Origin: Perca fluviatilis
Taxonomy: Eukaryota > Chordata > Actinopteri > Perciformes > Percidae
Assembly: GCF_010015445.1 (NCBI RefSeq)
Contig: NC_053128.1
Coordinates: forward strand, 10,701,840-10,765,839
DNA: 64,000 nt
Reading direction: 5' to 3'
The position numbers and the translations under genes are program-made. The notes beneath the pieces were generated by a model. It made no database searches, was not told the origin of the DNA, and saw only the letters and a program-made list of their open reading frames with translations. Numbering within the stretch: the stretch's first letter is position 1; each line of letters starts with the position of its first letter. Shown piece by piece: positions 12,656 through 25,700 of the stretch.

Positions 12656-15600
12656 GGTCATACATAGTTTAGTACATTCTGTTTACCTGTTGGTTGAAGA
12701 AAGTGAAGGGGGTTAGCCTCGGAGCTAGCAGCAACTTCAACAAAACCACAGGCTAAAATTAATTTTATTTATTCGGCATACTCGATTACGTACAGTACCG
12801 GATATGTGTTTTCTGTGGGTTCCGTCAGCATTATTGCAAATAAATATAAAGCAAGTCAACCAAATCAGCCCACTCTGTATAAGTTACAGATCATTGGATT
12901 ATGACAATAGAGCAGTTCCAGCTTTTATCTTCTTACATTGATTGTAAAATTGTTCTCAAGCTCCTACGTGCAGTTACAGCAATTTATTTATTACATCTTT
13001 CCACACACACACAGTGTGTTCAGAAGGAAAGCTTGACAGTTACAACAATGTAAGTTTACTTACATGATAAGCCTGATTGTGCTGTATTATGTAGCATATA
13101 AGCAATCTTAAAAAGGCAAAGACAAAGCACAAAACAGTATTGTGAGATCAAAATTGATTTCTGGATGTCATGATCCACAACTGAAAGATGTTTTATTCTG
13201 CCTCATTGAGATGTTTGTGCTAGCAGTCTGTATGCATATGTTTTTTAAGGCAGCAGCTAATAAAGCAATCAGAGACTCGCAGTGCATTTCAATTTCCTGA
13301 AATTGCATCCCCGGCTCCTCCACTTGCCTCCCTTCCTCACGCCTTAGTCCCTCCCACTGAGGACGCACGGGAGAGAGAGGAACTGAGCATATGTGTTTCA
13401 GAGGGATGACACGTCCTTTCCTCTGAAGCGTAACATCAATTCATCAGCTGTATGGGCCGAGTTAGCAACAGCTTTTAGCTGCACGGCTTCCGGGGAAGGC
13501 TGCTCTCGTGTATCCTTGCCTATAGCTCCTCGATGATCCCTCCTCGATGCTCGGTCCTCGGGGTAGAAATAAGGGATTTAAGACGGCCTTCGCCGGTGAG
13601 GGACAGAACACCTTCCGGTTCAGCCGAGGACCGAGGAGCTATCAAATAAGAGACATGAGACATGAGTCTTTAAGTTGCTCACTTTAAGTGTAGGAGCACT
13701 TCAGAGGCACAGTCCAATGTGCGAAACCAATGTTAAATCTAAAGTCCGTTAGGCTGCTATTCATGCAGAAAACTTTGACTTCTTTCATAAATTTAGAAAT
13801 TTCACTTATTCAATTTCAACTGTGACTAATGTCTCCATGGCAGGGCAGACAGGTTTGATTTCTTTCCCAAAATATTTGCTGAGGAACATTCAATTTTGTA
13901 CCACGAGATTAGCCACAGCTTGATTTAGCCAACTCCACTGTCATCCAGAAACTATTAAAAACACATAAAACAATGTGGTTTTGTAAACACAGAACCAGGT
14001 CTCTGAGCATGCTCAGCCACATCTGCCCAATACTGAGCTTCTCTCCAGAAATCCAAAATGCAGTTGCAGACTTTTCTCAGGTTAAACAAATCTGACAGTA
14101 TGCATGAAAAAAAGAACCAAAATATCTGTGTACTGTGTATTGCTTGATATGTGACCTCGCCAGAGATCGCAAATCCTGCTTTAACACCAAACATTGAAGT
14201 TTGTGCGGAGTAAGGCCATTATAGTCGGTGTTTGATTTTCGGCCAGGTTTTGCAAAATTCAGTTATGTTTATTTTTGACATTCAGGCATTGACAGGAGAA
14301 GTTCTTACAGGAGAAGAGTGTTTGAGAACTAAATTTTGTTTTCTAATTCTGCTGAGAAAATTGATATTGTGAATATTTACATTCCTAATTGATCTGTAGT
14401 TCCAATACAGATATGTTCCAAACCTGTCATTTATGTATAATCCATTTGAAGCTGCTGCCATGCTCTATGCTAAATATAATATAGTATGTCATAAACAAAT
14501 TCACATTCTGGCATACCCATTTATTTTGGGACCAGAAAAGGTTTAAGAGACTCAGGCTTAGGCGGTGGAATGTACAGCCCTGCGCCTGCTATTAGTCATA
14601 CATCTGGCACCAATATGCAGCTTGACTGCACTTTGCCACAAAACAAAAGCGGTGTTCTGATTCTCACTTCAAGCGCTGCAAGTATTTCTGTAGCAATCAG
14701 CGTCTCTCTCTCTACGTAACCATAATCCAAATCTCATCATCTCAAAAACAATCTCTCCTTTTCAACATCACTGACAGGTTTCTACGGTAGTTTGTTGCAG
14801 GCTGGGGTTCTACACTGTTGCTTATTTCAGGCGTTTAATAATTGAGAAGCTGTTGAAGCTTGGTTTAGTTTGATGAAAGTGTCATATTGTTGGCCGGCAA
14901 AGCTAGTTGTGCCTTTCATTATGGGTCTGTGCAGCGGCAGCAGTCTCTGTGGATGGCAATGTGAAAGAACAAAAGGGAACACAACACATTTACCCTGCTG
15001 TGGTTAGGATTCAGTGAGGTATCATCAAGACCAGCATAAAATGGTGTCAGAGCCCAGCAGGAACAGTACACTTTCTCTTTTACTTTGCGGCTGGATACAT
15101 ACTCTTAACCTAAAAAACCCACGCAAACCCAGGCAGGTGTTGTTATTTACTCTGACTGATTGTACTTCTGCTCGAGATGAAGTTGGATGCAGCTATGCTG
15201 GGAGTTTGTTGAGATCGCCAAAATCAATTCATGCCACATTCACATCATATTGTACAGAATGTAAATGTGTGCAGTTGAATGGAAAATACAGTTTGTGTCG
15301 CCTCGAGTAGGAGTTATTGGGAATATCTGACAGCTACAATATGTCGTATTGGAGAAAAGAACTACAGAAGTATGAACAAACTGGTACCAAAATGACTGTT
15401 CTGGCAAATCCAACACTAACATGAATATTGAAATTTAAAGGTAGACTATACTGTTTATATTTGGTAGGGCTGAATAGTTTTCAAATTGCCAGAACTGCAA
15501 TTCAAATTGTAAATGCATAACTAATAGTGCATTAACAAGTCTGGGTGAGAGAAAAAGGTGATTCAAATAAGACTTAAAATTCTTGTCATCTACAATTCTA

Positions 15601-17302
15601 AATCAAGTCATAGATTCCAAAGTTAGCATAGTTTATCTTCAAAGAAAGCCAGTGTTTGGGCACATTTTGGATTTAAGAACTTGATGAGTAGCTTCGCTAG
15701 ATGAAAGTACATCATCACCCAGAGACTAATGTTAAACAGTGGATCATTAAACTGCAGCACTAAGAAACGAGGCAGCCAATCATCACACATTGCACCACTT
15801 GTCAAAATTCAGCCAACCATGATTAGGCAAAGAAAATAATTAATTTTGACAGAACTGCTTCCATACATGATGGATTCCCCTGAAACTAGCCTTGCAGCAC
15901 AGAGGTTATTCTTCACTCAGGGTTGTGTCCAGGGAGTGGCCTGGGGGGCATTGGCAAACCCACCCCACGTTCCACCCCATTATCTTGAACTATGATTGGC
16001 TATATGCCCAGTCAGAGGCAGGACCTTAGGCTTATTTATTCAAATTTTTCATGGATTAAAAGTATGGAAGCTTTATATTATATTTGCATGGTGCCACTAT
16101 TGTGTTATGTGCGGTAGGTCTATTTATTTATAACTTTAATCACAGGTATGTAAGAAACTCTAGAATACTGTAATGTTAGGAATAGACCTGCAGGGCCGCC
16201 GGTCATCATCGGTATCGTAGGAAACTAGACTATCTAAGGCATCCATTGGTACCAACCATGTGGTGCTAGCTTGTAAAGGGGTAAAGGCTATATCACTCTC
16301 CAAAGTTAGGCAACATTTTGCAAGGGAAAAACTGACATTGCCATTTTCAAAGGGGTCCCTTCACCTCTTGCCTCGCCCATGAGTCTCCCCTAGAAATGCC
16401 CACTTTGTGCTAATCTCACCATGTTTTGGGCAAAAAGCGCATGCAGTATAAATGTGCTATTTTCACCAATTTTTAAAATGGTGTATTTGAATATTTCTGC
16501 ATACTGGAGTCCCTAACACACTTTTTCCATAAATTGGGTAAGACTGGAAGGCTGAGACTCTTGCTCAGTGAGCCCAGTTGTATTCATGTGTGGTGATGTT
16601 AGTCCCCATAGTAGTTATTATATTGAAGTGCAGGCAAAGCAAGTGAAAATACATGTGGGGGATCCTTGTTTAGGAGCTTTGAAATACACCAAATATACAA
16701 TTAGTGGTACACTATATAATGGCTGCAATATAAACGTTAGCTGACACTATTCTAACCACTACTCAATTTTCTATAAAATGACTATTAATTACTATAAAAT
16801 TACTAGTTTGAGGTTCACTCTGTGTTTTTCCCTTTTTCAAGCAAATACTCTTCACAAACTGTAGATTCTTCTTTCATGAACTGATAAACTAGGTTAGTAG
16901 ATAAAAAAGAATTCAGACAAAAATTCCTTAGAAAGTCATGGCTGCATTGGAAGTTTTTGGGAAAAAAAACACATTACATAGCATAGTTATCTTGAGCGAT
17001 ATAAACTGTATTTCAACCACAATTACACTAAAGAACACTATGATGTTATTGCTTTTAGTAAAAACATGTCGGTCATGTGCAAAGTCTAAATGGCACATTT
17101 TCCTCTTACAAATGAAGCTTATTGTAAAAGGTTTTGATTAAAGACTGCATTCTAACTTGAATATTTTTTTTTGTTTTGTTTGGATGATAAGAACATATAT
17201 AGTGGCATTTAGTTTTGCTGTGAGTGGGGAAAAATGGTTGCAAAGTAAAAGAAAAGTCCTCCAAAGTAAGCGATAGTAACATATTGTAACTCCAGATTCT
17301 GA
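12656..17302. other. Long non-coding gap
   Basis: No exon or known element is recognised. The only structure seen is a small inverted-repeat block at about 13520-13650. The short ORFs look random. Confidence 0.4.
13520..13650. repeat. Small inverted-repeat (MITE-like) element
   Basis: The left end reads tatagctcctcg...ggtcctcgg and the right end ccgaggaccgaggagctat. These are reverse complements apart from an insertion on the left. The block is about 130 bases and could fold into a stem. Confidence 0.45.
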
Positions 17303-19256
17303 GTATAGGCATAGCCCTCTAAGAGCTGTTGCTATTGGGTTTGTCCCTCGCACATGCGCAGTCGTGAAGATTTCTTTCGCGCCCGTCCTCTCTAATAGAA
17401 AAGCAGGACGGTGAGACCAACAGCGCGCATAAGTCGGTCCCTCTCCTAGCCGATGTCAAGGCTATGAGGAGCGCTGTTGTCAGGAACAACATTCTGAGCG
17501 AGATTTGTGCCAAATGCTCAAAAGGGGAACCCCCTGAGCCCGGAGCACTGGGATTAAATCCCATTAAGATGCACAAGAACGCACAACAGGTTTCTGTCGT
17601 CTGATCCCCTTCAACAAACGCTTGACTGAGGGCTGTGCAAAACCCCATCTCTCTCCACAGTCCTTGTGGCAAGGTCAAAAAAGGCCGCAACATACACTTT
17701 AAAAACTTAGCCCAATCATTATAGAGCAGTGTCTGAGGGTAGGTTAACACGAGAGGCAGAGGACGCAAGGTGGTGTCCGAGCCTTTCTCCACACACCAGT
17801 GCTGGAAAGCGGACCACCGTCAAGCGTAACACGCTGAATGCATAAGGCCGCTAGTCATTCTGTGACTTAAGATCCGTGTATTCACATACAGCATATTGGC
17901 TCACACATTGTGCTCTGCAGTTACAGATCAACATACCCGATTGAACTACAGGGTGGAACTGTTTCCTAAGTAGCGCAACAAGACACCCTAACCTGTCCAA
18001 GCGCTCCCGTTCAGCGGCCAGGGCAACAGCCGTTGGCTTATCACTGCGGGGCGGAAGATCGCACAGTCCAGCTGTGACAGTCCGTCCCCGTGCCATATGG
18101 CAGCTGTTATGATGTACCTCCTCCCCCGACTCGTGGTATGGTGGAGCTGGAGCTGGAGCTGGGGCTTGGGGAGGCGCAGCCACAGCCTGCTGGGCGCCGT
18201 CTCCTCGAGCTGACATGGTGCTGCTGCTCTCCAGGACGTGTGTTTCCACATCCCCTCCACTGCCTATAGCTTGTGTTGTCCAAACAACCCACCAGGGGCA
18301 ATGGGACCGTCCAAGAGCACATGTCTGCCATTGGCTGGGAGTTATGACCTATGCAGGCAGATGTTCCACTGTGACATGTGCAGCCAGATGTCGATATATA
18401 CGCACGCAGGTGCGCACGGTCAGTGAAGCGGGCATGGACCTGATCCCGGGGAGATGGCGGTGTGGGCTTCCGTCAACCGAAAAAAGGCCTTCAAAAGCAT
18501 GGATGGAGGCCAGGCTCTGCCGCAGTGGAGGGACTGCAGGGAACTCAGTTTCCGTGTCGCCTTGGACCCTGCATAGCATAGCATAGCGGTATACTGGCAC
18601 CGTCCGTCTCCCAGGTTTAGGAGAATGCTTACTTAGCATTCACACAAGTCAAGAACAAAAACCTTAGCGGTGGGCAGGGAGCCCACCTGATGCTGAGGAG
18701 AAAGCGGTGCTCCCCTTCTGGGACGGAGACAGCCGCAGTGGCTGGGCTCCGTAATCCTGTTCTGTTATGAGCTCCAGTTTTCCCAACAGGTAGGAGGGAG
18801 AGCCGGGGCCGGCTAGAGAACCATTTCTGGGGGGATCCAAGTCAGCAGACTCTTGCCCTCCAAAGAGATCCCCTTCCCGGGGTGTCTGGGTGGTATCCTT
18901 ACCTTACCTGACTGTCCGCCCGGCCGCCATCGTCTACTGCTGGCGACCGTCGGGGTGCCAGCCCGGAAAACGGGGCCAAGGCGCGCCTCGCAGCTCGGGT
19001 GGAGATCTGGCGGCAGGATGTAGCTGGTCCGCCAATCGGTACACAGGCGGACACCACTGTTCTTTGAAGTCTTCAAATTGCTGGTCGCTGAAGAAAAATA
19101 GGGAGCAGATCTCTGGTCTCGCAGCTGTAATATACAGTAACTGCGGGCGTAAGAAAGGCCTGTTCAGGGCACAAGAGCACGAAAGAAATCTTCACGACTG
19201 TGCATGCACGAAGGATAAACCCAATAGCAACAGCTCTTAGAGGGCGAAGCCTATAC
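17303..19256 (-). mobile_element. DIRS-like element bounded by 77-bp inverted repeats
   Basis: Left arm 17303-17380 and right arm 19180-19256 are reverse complements with a few mismatches; shared segments include cctctaagagctgttgct and agtcgtgaagatttctttcg. Inside, the minus strand carries a tyrosine-recombinase-like segment that reads into the left arm. Long inverted termini plus a tyrosine recombinase are the hallmark of DIRS retrotransposons. At 1.95 kb it lacks space for a full RT/RNaseH, so it is an internally deleted copy. Confidence 0.6.
17319..17792 (-). pseudogene. Tyrosine-recombinase fragment (DIRS-like), truncated
   Basis: Residues about 92-122 of this minus-strand frame read HLAQISLRMLFLTTALLIA then LTSARRGTDLCALLVSP. 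They resemble the start of the DIRS tyrosine recombinase catalytic domain, in which the Arg of a T/S-A-R-R motif is catalytic. The frame then runs into the terminal repeat and stops, so the HxxR box and the Tyr nucleophile are missing. The first 90 residues are not recognised. Assignment is from motif resemblance only. Confidence 0.5.
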
Positions 19257-21530
19257 GAAATAGAACTGCAAAATACGTGATTTGGAATTGTCCTCCAGAA
19301 TGGCACATACTTTAAAAGCTATCGGCAGGATGATGTTGGAAGATTTTCTGATGCCGAGGATCAATGAATTATCAGCGACTGAGATGATGCCATATAAGAT
19401 CTTCATTTCGTTAACAAAGATCTGAGTTCAAGTCTGCAGACAAAAACTAAAACTTAGTGTGCAGTGCAACAACATTATAAACTGTAAAGAATGCTAAAAC
19501 ACACGTCATCCCCTCCTCCCAGCCTACAGCTGTTGGAAATCTTATAATTTAAGGACAAAAAACAGTTCTGGAAATAGGTTGTTGCTCTTGTCCAATATCC
19601 TGTTATTGCATCCTTCTATGGTATGACTTATTTGGAAAGACTTTTTCAATATGATATACAGTATTAGATTTCCTGGCAATTTACTGGTTAGATGATTGAA
19701 ATTGAACTACAGCATGTACAACTGTAAAAGGACTAGTAAATGGATGGAAATACTTTCATGGCATAAACCATTACTATAACAGCCTAAGAAATCAGCACTA
19801 GGTATCTCCTAAGAAACAATGATAAGCTCACACTAGGAAGTTCACAGTCTCTCTCTGGGCTTTTCCTCACACAGTCCCTGTCTCTTGGAGATACTGAGTC
19901 TCCCCCCCTCCTCCCCCCTCCCCTCCCCTCAGACAGCTTTAAAGAGAGAAGGATGTCACACAGCCAGCCAAGGCGCTCACTTTGCATATCCCCTGGCTAA
20001 TTTCCCCTCCAGTTGCGTTCCACTTGATCGGCGTTCCTCCAAAAAGCATTTAGAAGAATACTTTCATTTTATGCTGCCTTTCCCCTTTACCTCATCAGTT
20101 TTAAGGAACCATTAAGAGCTTAAGTGCAAGCAGGCGTGTGCCGCGAGAGAGATCTCAATGAATATACAGTAGGTCTAATATTCCAGATTTCAGTTGTCAT
20201 TTGCTTTCCCTTCCAGGCACAGAAACAGCAGCTTTTAATGTGTACATCATGAAATACTCTCTGGCCTTAAATTATTCATCATTTCTGCAATCAAGCAACA
20301 TGGAGTTTTAAAAGATTTAATTATTAAAAGGTTTTTATAGTTAATAGAAAGCTTTATATTTCTGTTCAATGCAGCGTCTAAACTCCCATTGTTTTACACT
20401 CGAGTGGGGGCGAGATCATGCTGCTCTTAATAAATGAACGGCTATACTGGAAACGGGGGGCTAATGAGAGCAAGATGTATGTTTTTCTCTGCTTGGCTCA
20501 AGTGTTTTTCTGGTTTACAAAACAGAAACACTGATAAACACCTTTTTTTTTTATCATCATTTGGAAATGCGGATGGTTAAAAAAAAAAAAAAAACGTTCG
20601 TACGACAATGCCGGCACACCTCTTGGTGAGAAGCACTTCCACTTATCCAGTGCAACAACCTCTTAAATATCTCACAGGGGCAATTTCATGCCCTCTTCCC
20701 TCGATTGCTGGGTCACCCTCAAAAGAACTTCTCCCTGCAGAGGCTGTACAGGATGATGATGCGTGTACTGAAATGGTGTAAACGTGGCTCTTTACCCCAG
20801 GCGCTCTTCCCTATTGCACATGCAGAAATACAGTCATACGTACTCAACGCAAACCCCAATGAACCGTGTATTATTAGCTGCATCTGGAGCTTGGCCCTAC
20901 AGCAAAGACAAATAGGGATCCTCTGTTTTCCTGGATATCACAACAAAAACGTAGAGAGAGAAGATTCTACAGCAGATCTTTCAAAGTGTGTGTATGCATG
21001 TGTGTTTGTGCCTTAGATCGAAGAAAGGGGAGAAGAGCTCAGTGGCACCTTATATAAAAAGATCCACCCCCTCTATTGCCCTTAATTGAATTTTATAATG
21101 TCTTACCCCCCTACACACACCTTTTTCCTCTTGCCACGGGCTTTGGCAGCCCCTGCATGCTTTATCCTTTGATAACAGTAGCATCAACCCACCCACCTTC
21201 ACTTGTTCTGTCAAAAACCCACAAATGTCTCATTCTGCCACAGTCTTTATAACTGCTAAGCTGGCACGAATACATAACCGAATAATAAGTGGATAGCAGT
21301 CTCATGGCAGTACTACACTGCACAGTGTTGAGTGTAATTAAAGTCAACAACTCTCCTGCATACATACACACGCTCACACAGTAGCTTTACAAAGTGCATT
21401 CCTGCAACGTTTCACATAGGAAGTAGTAAATGTGTAAAATAGCGCTCAAACAGTTTATTGAATAACTGATGAGTTCATCACACACAAAATTAATCGTAAA
21501 TACATGCACATGCCATGTGTATGTTGAAAG
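19257..21530. other. Long non-coding gap
   Basis: No gene is seen. There is a CT-rich stretch near 19840-19930. A TAAT-rich stretch at about 20260-20350 looks like the composition of conserved enhancers but cannot be confirmed. Confidence 0.4.
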
Positions 21531-21534
21531 AATT

Positions 21535-21725
21535 ATCAGTTGCTGTTATCGGTCCTCCTGTCTAAACTGTCAAGAGATAGATAATAAATCAGCAACCGAT
21601 AAATATAAAGGGCTGGTAAATATATTGTAATTTGTATGTCCTCCTCGTCTCCAAAACTGAACGTTGCTGTTGTCCTTTCTCAGCGGTGACGTAAAACACA
21701 TCATACTAGCTGCTGCGCATAAATG
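21535..21725 (+). repeat. Dispersed repeat D, copy 1
   Basis: It matches 24120-24330: shared segments are atcggtcctcctgtct, gtatgtcctcctcgtctc, aacgttgc and cgtaaaacacatca. The sequence is non-coding and presumed transposon-derived. Confidence 0.7.
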
Positions 21726-21729
21726 ATGC

Positions 21730-23231
21730 CGGACTACACCAATTTGTAAACATAGCCATACTAAGAAATACAGAGAGAGTGTTGTGCAGCTGATAGTCTT
21801 AATTAATAATAATAAATTGAATTTGTATAGCGCGTTTTTTTTTATAGCTTTGTGTCAACTCATTTGGCAATGGCTTGAATGTAACAGACGTTCATTTACA
21901 TGAAATAGTTGCCACTATAGCTTTAACCATCTCACAACCCCTCAGATTAAACCCTTGGAGGAGTTCTGCAATCCAGGTTGGGAACCACTGGACTAAATGA
22001 TTCATATTTAAAAAAAATAATCAGTATTGATAATTGAAAATAATCCTTAGTTAGAGCCTTAGTGTAACATTCTATTCCTGCAGGGAATGAACATACTGTA
22101 CATCAGCCCATTTTTCTTATTTAACCTTCCCTTGTAGCACCTTTGATTCCTCGTTTGCAGTTCAATCTGCAACTGTGTGCCAACTGAGTTCAGACGATGA
22201 ATGAAAATAAAGCCTGCAGGGAATCGGTGGGAATCAAAAGAGGAAAGAGAGAGGCACTAGCCATTCCAAGTGATATTTATATCATTATGAGGTTGGCGGC
22301 TAATGTACAATCAGGCAAGGAGCGGCATATATTCACCTTTATGCAGAGAGAGCCTGGCTACAGCTCTTTAAGGAGGCTTACAGCAGTGACCAGTTTACTC
22401 TAAGGATTGAGACAAGGCTGTCTCTGTTAACCTTTCATACATTTGACAATATGAGCCCATTAGTAGTGTATACTGTAATTTGGCGCACTTCATTGTTTTA
22501 TGCCCCAAGGCATATTAGGTAAACATTTAATTCAAATTAGAAAATATCAATTTGGAACCATTGTTTTTTTCAGGAGTGCTTCATTCTAATTTGCCGATAT
22601 TATCCGAAACCTATATTGTACAACATTGTCTATATTTTATAGGCTTGTCTTGTCTCAATCTTCTTGCTGGAAATTTATTTTTTTTGTTGCTCTTGTCAAA
22701 TAAATATTAATTTCTTGTTCTCTGAAAATGATTGAATTATTAAAGTGTGGTTTTCAGAAGGGAGCAGTGACATTTGTGGAGATCACATATTTTTGAATGG
22801 TGCCTGATAGACATAGTGTCTGCTGGAATCGGGCAGCAGCTACGGCCGCCTATGGAGGCCACTCCTTTGTGGAGAACAGAGTAATGCAGCCTAAAGTTGC
22901 TTTTCTACTTAGAGTGAAAGATAAAAAAACTTAATTTTTTTGCCATTGTAACAGAGGGAGACAAATGTGTAGAGTTTGGTTTCTCTTCTGAAGTTCAGAC
23001 CATCAGCTAGACCATTTTTTTCATTTAGTTTCCATGAAAACAGCCTGATTATCATGTGTTATCAAGCATTCATTAATACCCATTTATACCCTAACTTATT
23101 AATGCCAGAAATGTCTTTATATTGGGTAAGAAGTGCACTATAGAGTTTTAAAGTGTGTTATAAACCATGTATGTATTGTTCATATACTGCTTATAAATTC
23201 CATGACAGGGTTCAAATAAAGTGATAATAGA
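21730..23231. other. Non-coding gap
   Basis: No gene is seen and no repeat family is recognised with confidence. Confidence 0.4.
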
Positions 23232-23300
23232 TTAGATTACATTCAACTTTATTGTCATTATGCACAGTACATACCAGTGCAATGAAATCCAGTTTTGCAT
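23232..23300 (-). mobile_element. Short LINE 3'-tail fragment
   Basis: The segment caactttattgtcatt followed by gtgcaatgaaatcc, read on the minus strand, is the usual 3' terminus of fish L2/Rex-type LINEs. No coding part is attached. Confidence 0.4.
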
Positions 23301-23576
23301 CTAGCCAGACAGTAGCAATAATAAATAAAGATCATCTAATTTAATGAATAATATATAATATATAATATGGTGATAGAAAGAAGTGAGGCAACTGGCAGCT
23401 TTGATATGTCAGTATGTGACTAATATATAAGACCTAATAAATAGTATACAGTGGAATGGTCTGGTTGTGTTATATGTATACTCTAGTGGTGAGGTTGGCT
23501 ACATTTTTTTACAAAACTGCTTGAAATTCACTCTAATGGTGAATCCTTGACTTGGAGTTGATGTTACCAATTATGG

Positions 23577-23774
23577 AGTATTATCTAGCCCTCGTTATTT
23601 TGCCACCAGTTTTTCCACCAGCAGTTTATTAGATGGATTAAATATATATATATATATTTTATATAACCACAAATTGATTCCCTGTGCTTTAATCAGGTCT
23701 TAATTAAATGTTAATTTGGTATTATCTAGCCCCGTTATTTTGCCACCAGTTTTTCCACCAGCAGTTTATTAGTG

Positions 23775-23832
<58 letters not shown>

Positions 23833-23880
23833 ACATAATTCCACCAAATTGATTCCCTGTGTCCTTTTAATCAGGTCTTT
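23577..23880. repeat. Tandem duplication (about 142-bp spacing) with expanded (TA)n
   Basis: Unit 1 starts at about 23577 and unit 2 at about 23719. Both begin gtattatctagcc, continue with attttgccaccag and a shared 'ccaccagcagtttattag', and end with aaattgattccctgtg...aatcaggtctt. The TA run is short in unit 1 (23641-23660) but about 27 units long in unit 2 (23776-23829). Confidence 0.85.
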
Positions 23881-23922
23881 TGAAAACTAATGATGTGAGA
23901 AAACCCTTTAGGAAGTTACCCA

Positions 23923-24125
23923 TTATGAACTTTACAGCCTGTTACTCCACACAAGGCGCACATATGCTAACACAACACCATGCAGGGGCTCTCCACTTAC
24001 ATAGCAAACACATCTAGATTAGTGTCCGAGGGCCAGTCTAAGGCTGTAAACTGTAGACCTACTTGGGGAAGGAAGTAGCACTGGAACTTGTGTGCAGAAA
24101 TACGTTTAGTACACGTCATGACATA
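23923..24125 (+). repeat. Repeat block, copy 1 of a local duplication
   Basis: It shares cccattatgaact, cctgttactccacacaaggc and gaacttgtgtgcag with 24348-24465. Copy 1 carries about 85 extra bases in its middle. Confidence 0.7.
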
Positions 24126-24330
24126 ATGAATTTGCTGTAATCGGTCCTCCTGTCTAGACTGTCAAAGGATAGATTATTAATAAGCAACCATTTCGATAAT
24201 CAATGAATTAAGAAGAGGTAAATATCTTGTAATGTGTATGTCCTCCTCGTCTCAAAAGCTGAACGTTGCGGTTGTCCTTCTCGGCGGTGGCGTAAAACAC
24301 ATCACTCGAGCTGCTCCGCGCGAAAGTCGC
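24120..24330 (+). repeat. Dispersed repeat D, copy 2
   Basis: Same family and orientation as 21535-21725. It lies between the two copies of the block at 23923-24125 and 24348-24465. Confidence 0.7.
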
Positions 24331-24347
24331 CCAACATAAAGTTCATA

Positions 24348-24465
24348 CCCATTATGAACTGTACAGCCTGTTACTCCACACAAGGCGCACAGACCTACTT
24401 GTGTAAGGAAGTAGCGCTGGAACTTGTGTGCAGAAGTAGAAATACTGCTTATGTTATGACATAAT
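24348..24465 (+). repeat. Repeat block, copy 2 of a local duplication (internally deleted)
   Basis: Matches 23923-24125 at both ends, but the middle part is missing. Both copies end near a gacataatg motif. Confidence 0.7.
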
Positions 24466-25199
24466 GTTTTACCCAATTTATGCATTTAAGGGGTTGCAGT
24501 TCATTAGGGAGTTGGTGCTCTGTTTGAAAAAAAAATCATAGTGAGTAGTGAATTGATCATCATCATTGTATTTTTTCAATATTTTCCAGTTTCAGGCTTT
24601 TCCATTGTTATAAACTGGGATTGGTCCACATCCTGATAGTGTTTTTATACCAGGGCGCTTGAAAAAGGTCAAGGTATCACATTCGGTATCATATCATTTG
24701 GATTCCATTTTCTGTTAAATGTCACATTACGCCAGCTATTTAATAACCGCTAAGTATGACACTGTCACTAGTAGTTGCAGTAGGAGTGCTAATTGCACAA
24801 TTGCACCCTCTGGCAAGTGTCAACAGCCACTCCAGTGGGAAGGGCAGGGAAATGAAAAAGATGTCTCCTGCAGCTATTTGGTAGTTGTTCAGGTTCACAT
24901 CCTATTAAATCAGGGAGTCACAGCTGATTTGGAACACGTGAACATAATTTGCATGATGAACCTTTAACAAAGGATAGGAAGGAACAAACCTATGCCTTTT
25001 AGTTTCCACTGGTGTCCAAAGACACTAAACACTGGCTCTGCTTCAGCATCATGTATTGTCATTATATGAAACCACGAAACAGTGAAGCATCTCCCCTGAG
25101 CCACGTTGTAGTGTTTAGCAGTGTGACTGCTTAGGGAGGGAAACTGTTCATCATTCTGGTAGTCCTTGCTTGGAATGATCCTGACGGTTAGGAGGTCAA
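24466..25199. other. Non-coding gap
   Basis: No gene is seen. Confidence 0.4.
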
Positions 25200-25700
25200 T
25201 CAAATGATGAGCTGGATGTGATTGGTCTCTGATGCTGCTGTGAGAATGGCGCAGGAGGTGTAGATGGTGGTGATGTCAGGCAACATGGCCCTGATGATTT
25301 TCCTAGCAGTCTTTATTACGTCCTAAAGAGCTTGCTGCTTCGCCGCAGTGCAACTGGTGAACCACACTGACCCGCAGTATGTCAGCACACTTTCAATGGC
25401 ACGGTGGCAATAATTTAACAGAAGCTTCTGCGGCAGGTTTACCTTCTTCAGTTTTCTCGAGTAGAAGAGGCGCTGTTTAGCTTTCCCAATCTTTGAGGGG
25501 TTATCGGTGCTCCAGGACATATCCTCAGTCGCTGCCATGCCTAGGAACTTGAAGTTGGCGACCTTCACCACTGCCTCGCCATTTGTGTAGAGTGGGGAGT
25601 GGTAGAGCTGACTTTGTTCTTTTTGATGTTCAGAGCCAGATTGTGACTGTTACACCATACTGCCAGTTTTTGTACTTCATCATGGCGGTGTTCGGTCTGA
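25200..25700 (-). pseudogene. LINE ORF2 fragment (L2/Rex-like), C-terminal reverse transcriptase
   Basis: On the minus strand 25571-25323 reads KVANFKFLGMAATEDMSWST...KAKQRLFYSRKLKKV...ESVLTYCGSVW. This is the conserved block after the RT catalytic site in L2/Rex-type LINEs, where relatives read FKFLG...LSW...QQRLFFLRKL...ESILTYC. Continuing to about 25200 after stops, the frame still resembles the C-terminus of the ORF. It is a 5'-truncated, stop-containing copy. Confidence 0.75.

Noticed and set aside
12201..12665. 154-codon minus-strand frame
   Set aside because: It runs through the SINE and part of the solo LTR. The residues are translations of tRNA-like and CT-rich repeat sequence.
17851..19076. 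Several 60-130-codon frames between the DIRS-like inverted repeats
   Set aside because: They overlap on both strands, are Pro/Ala/Arg-rich from G+C-rich sequence, and show no RT or RNaseH motif that I can defend.
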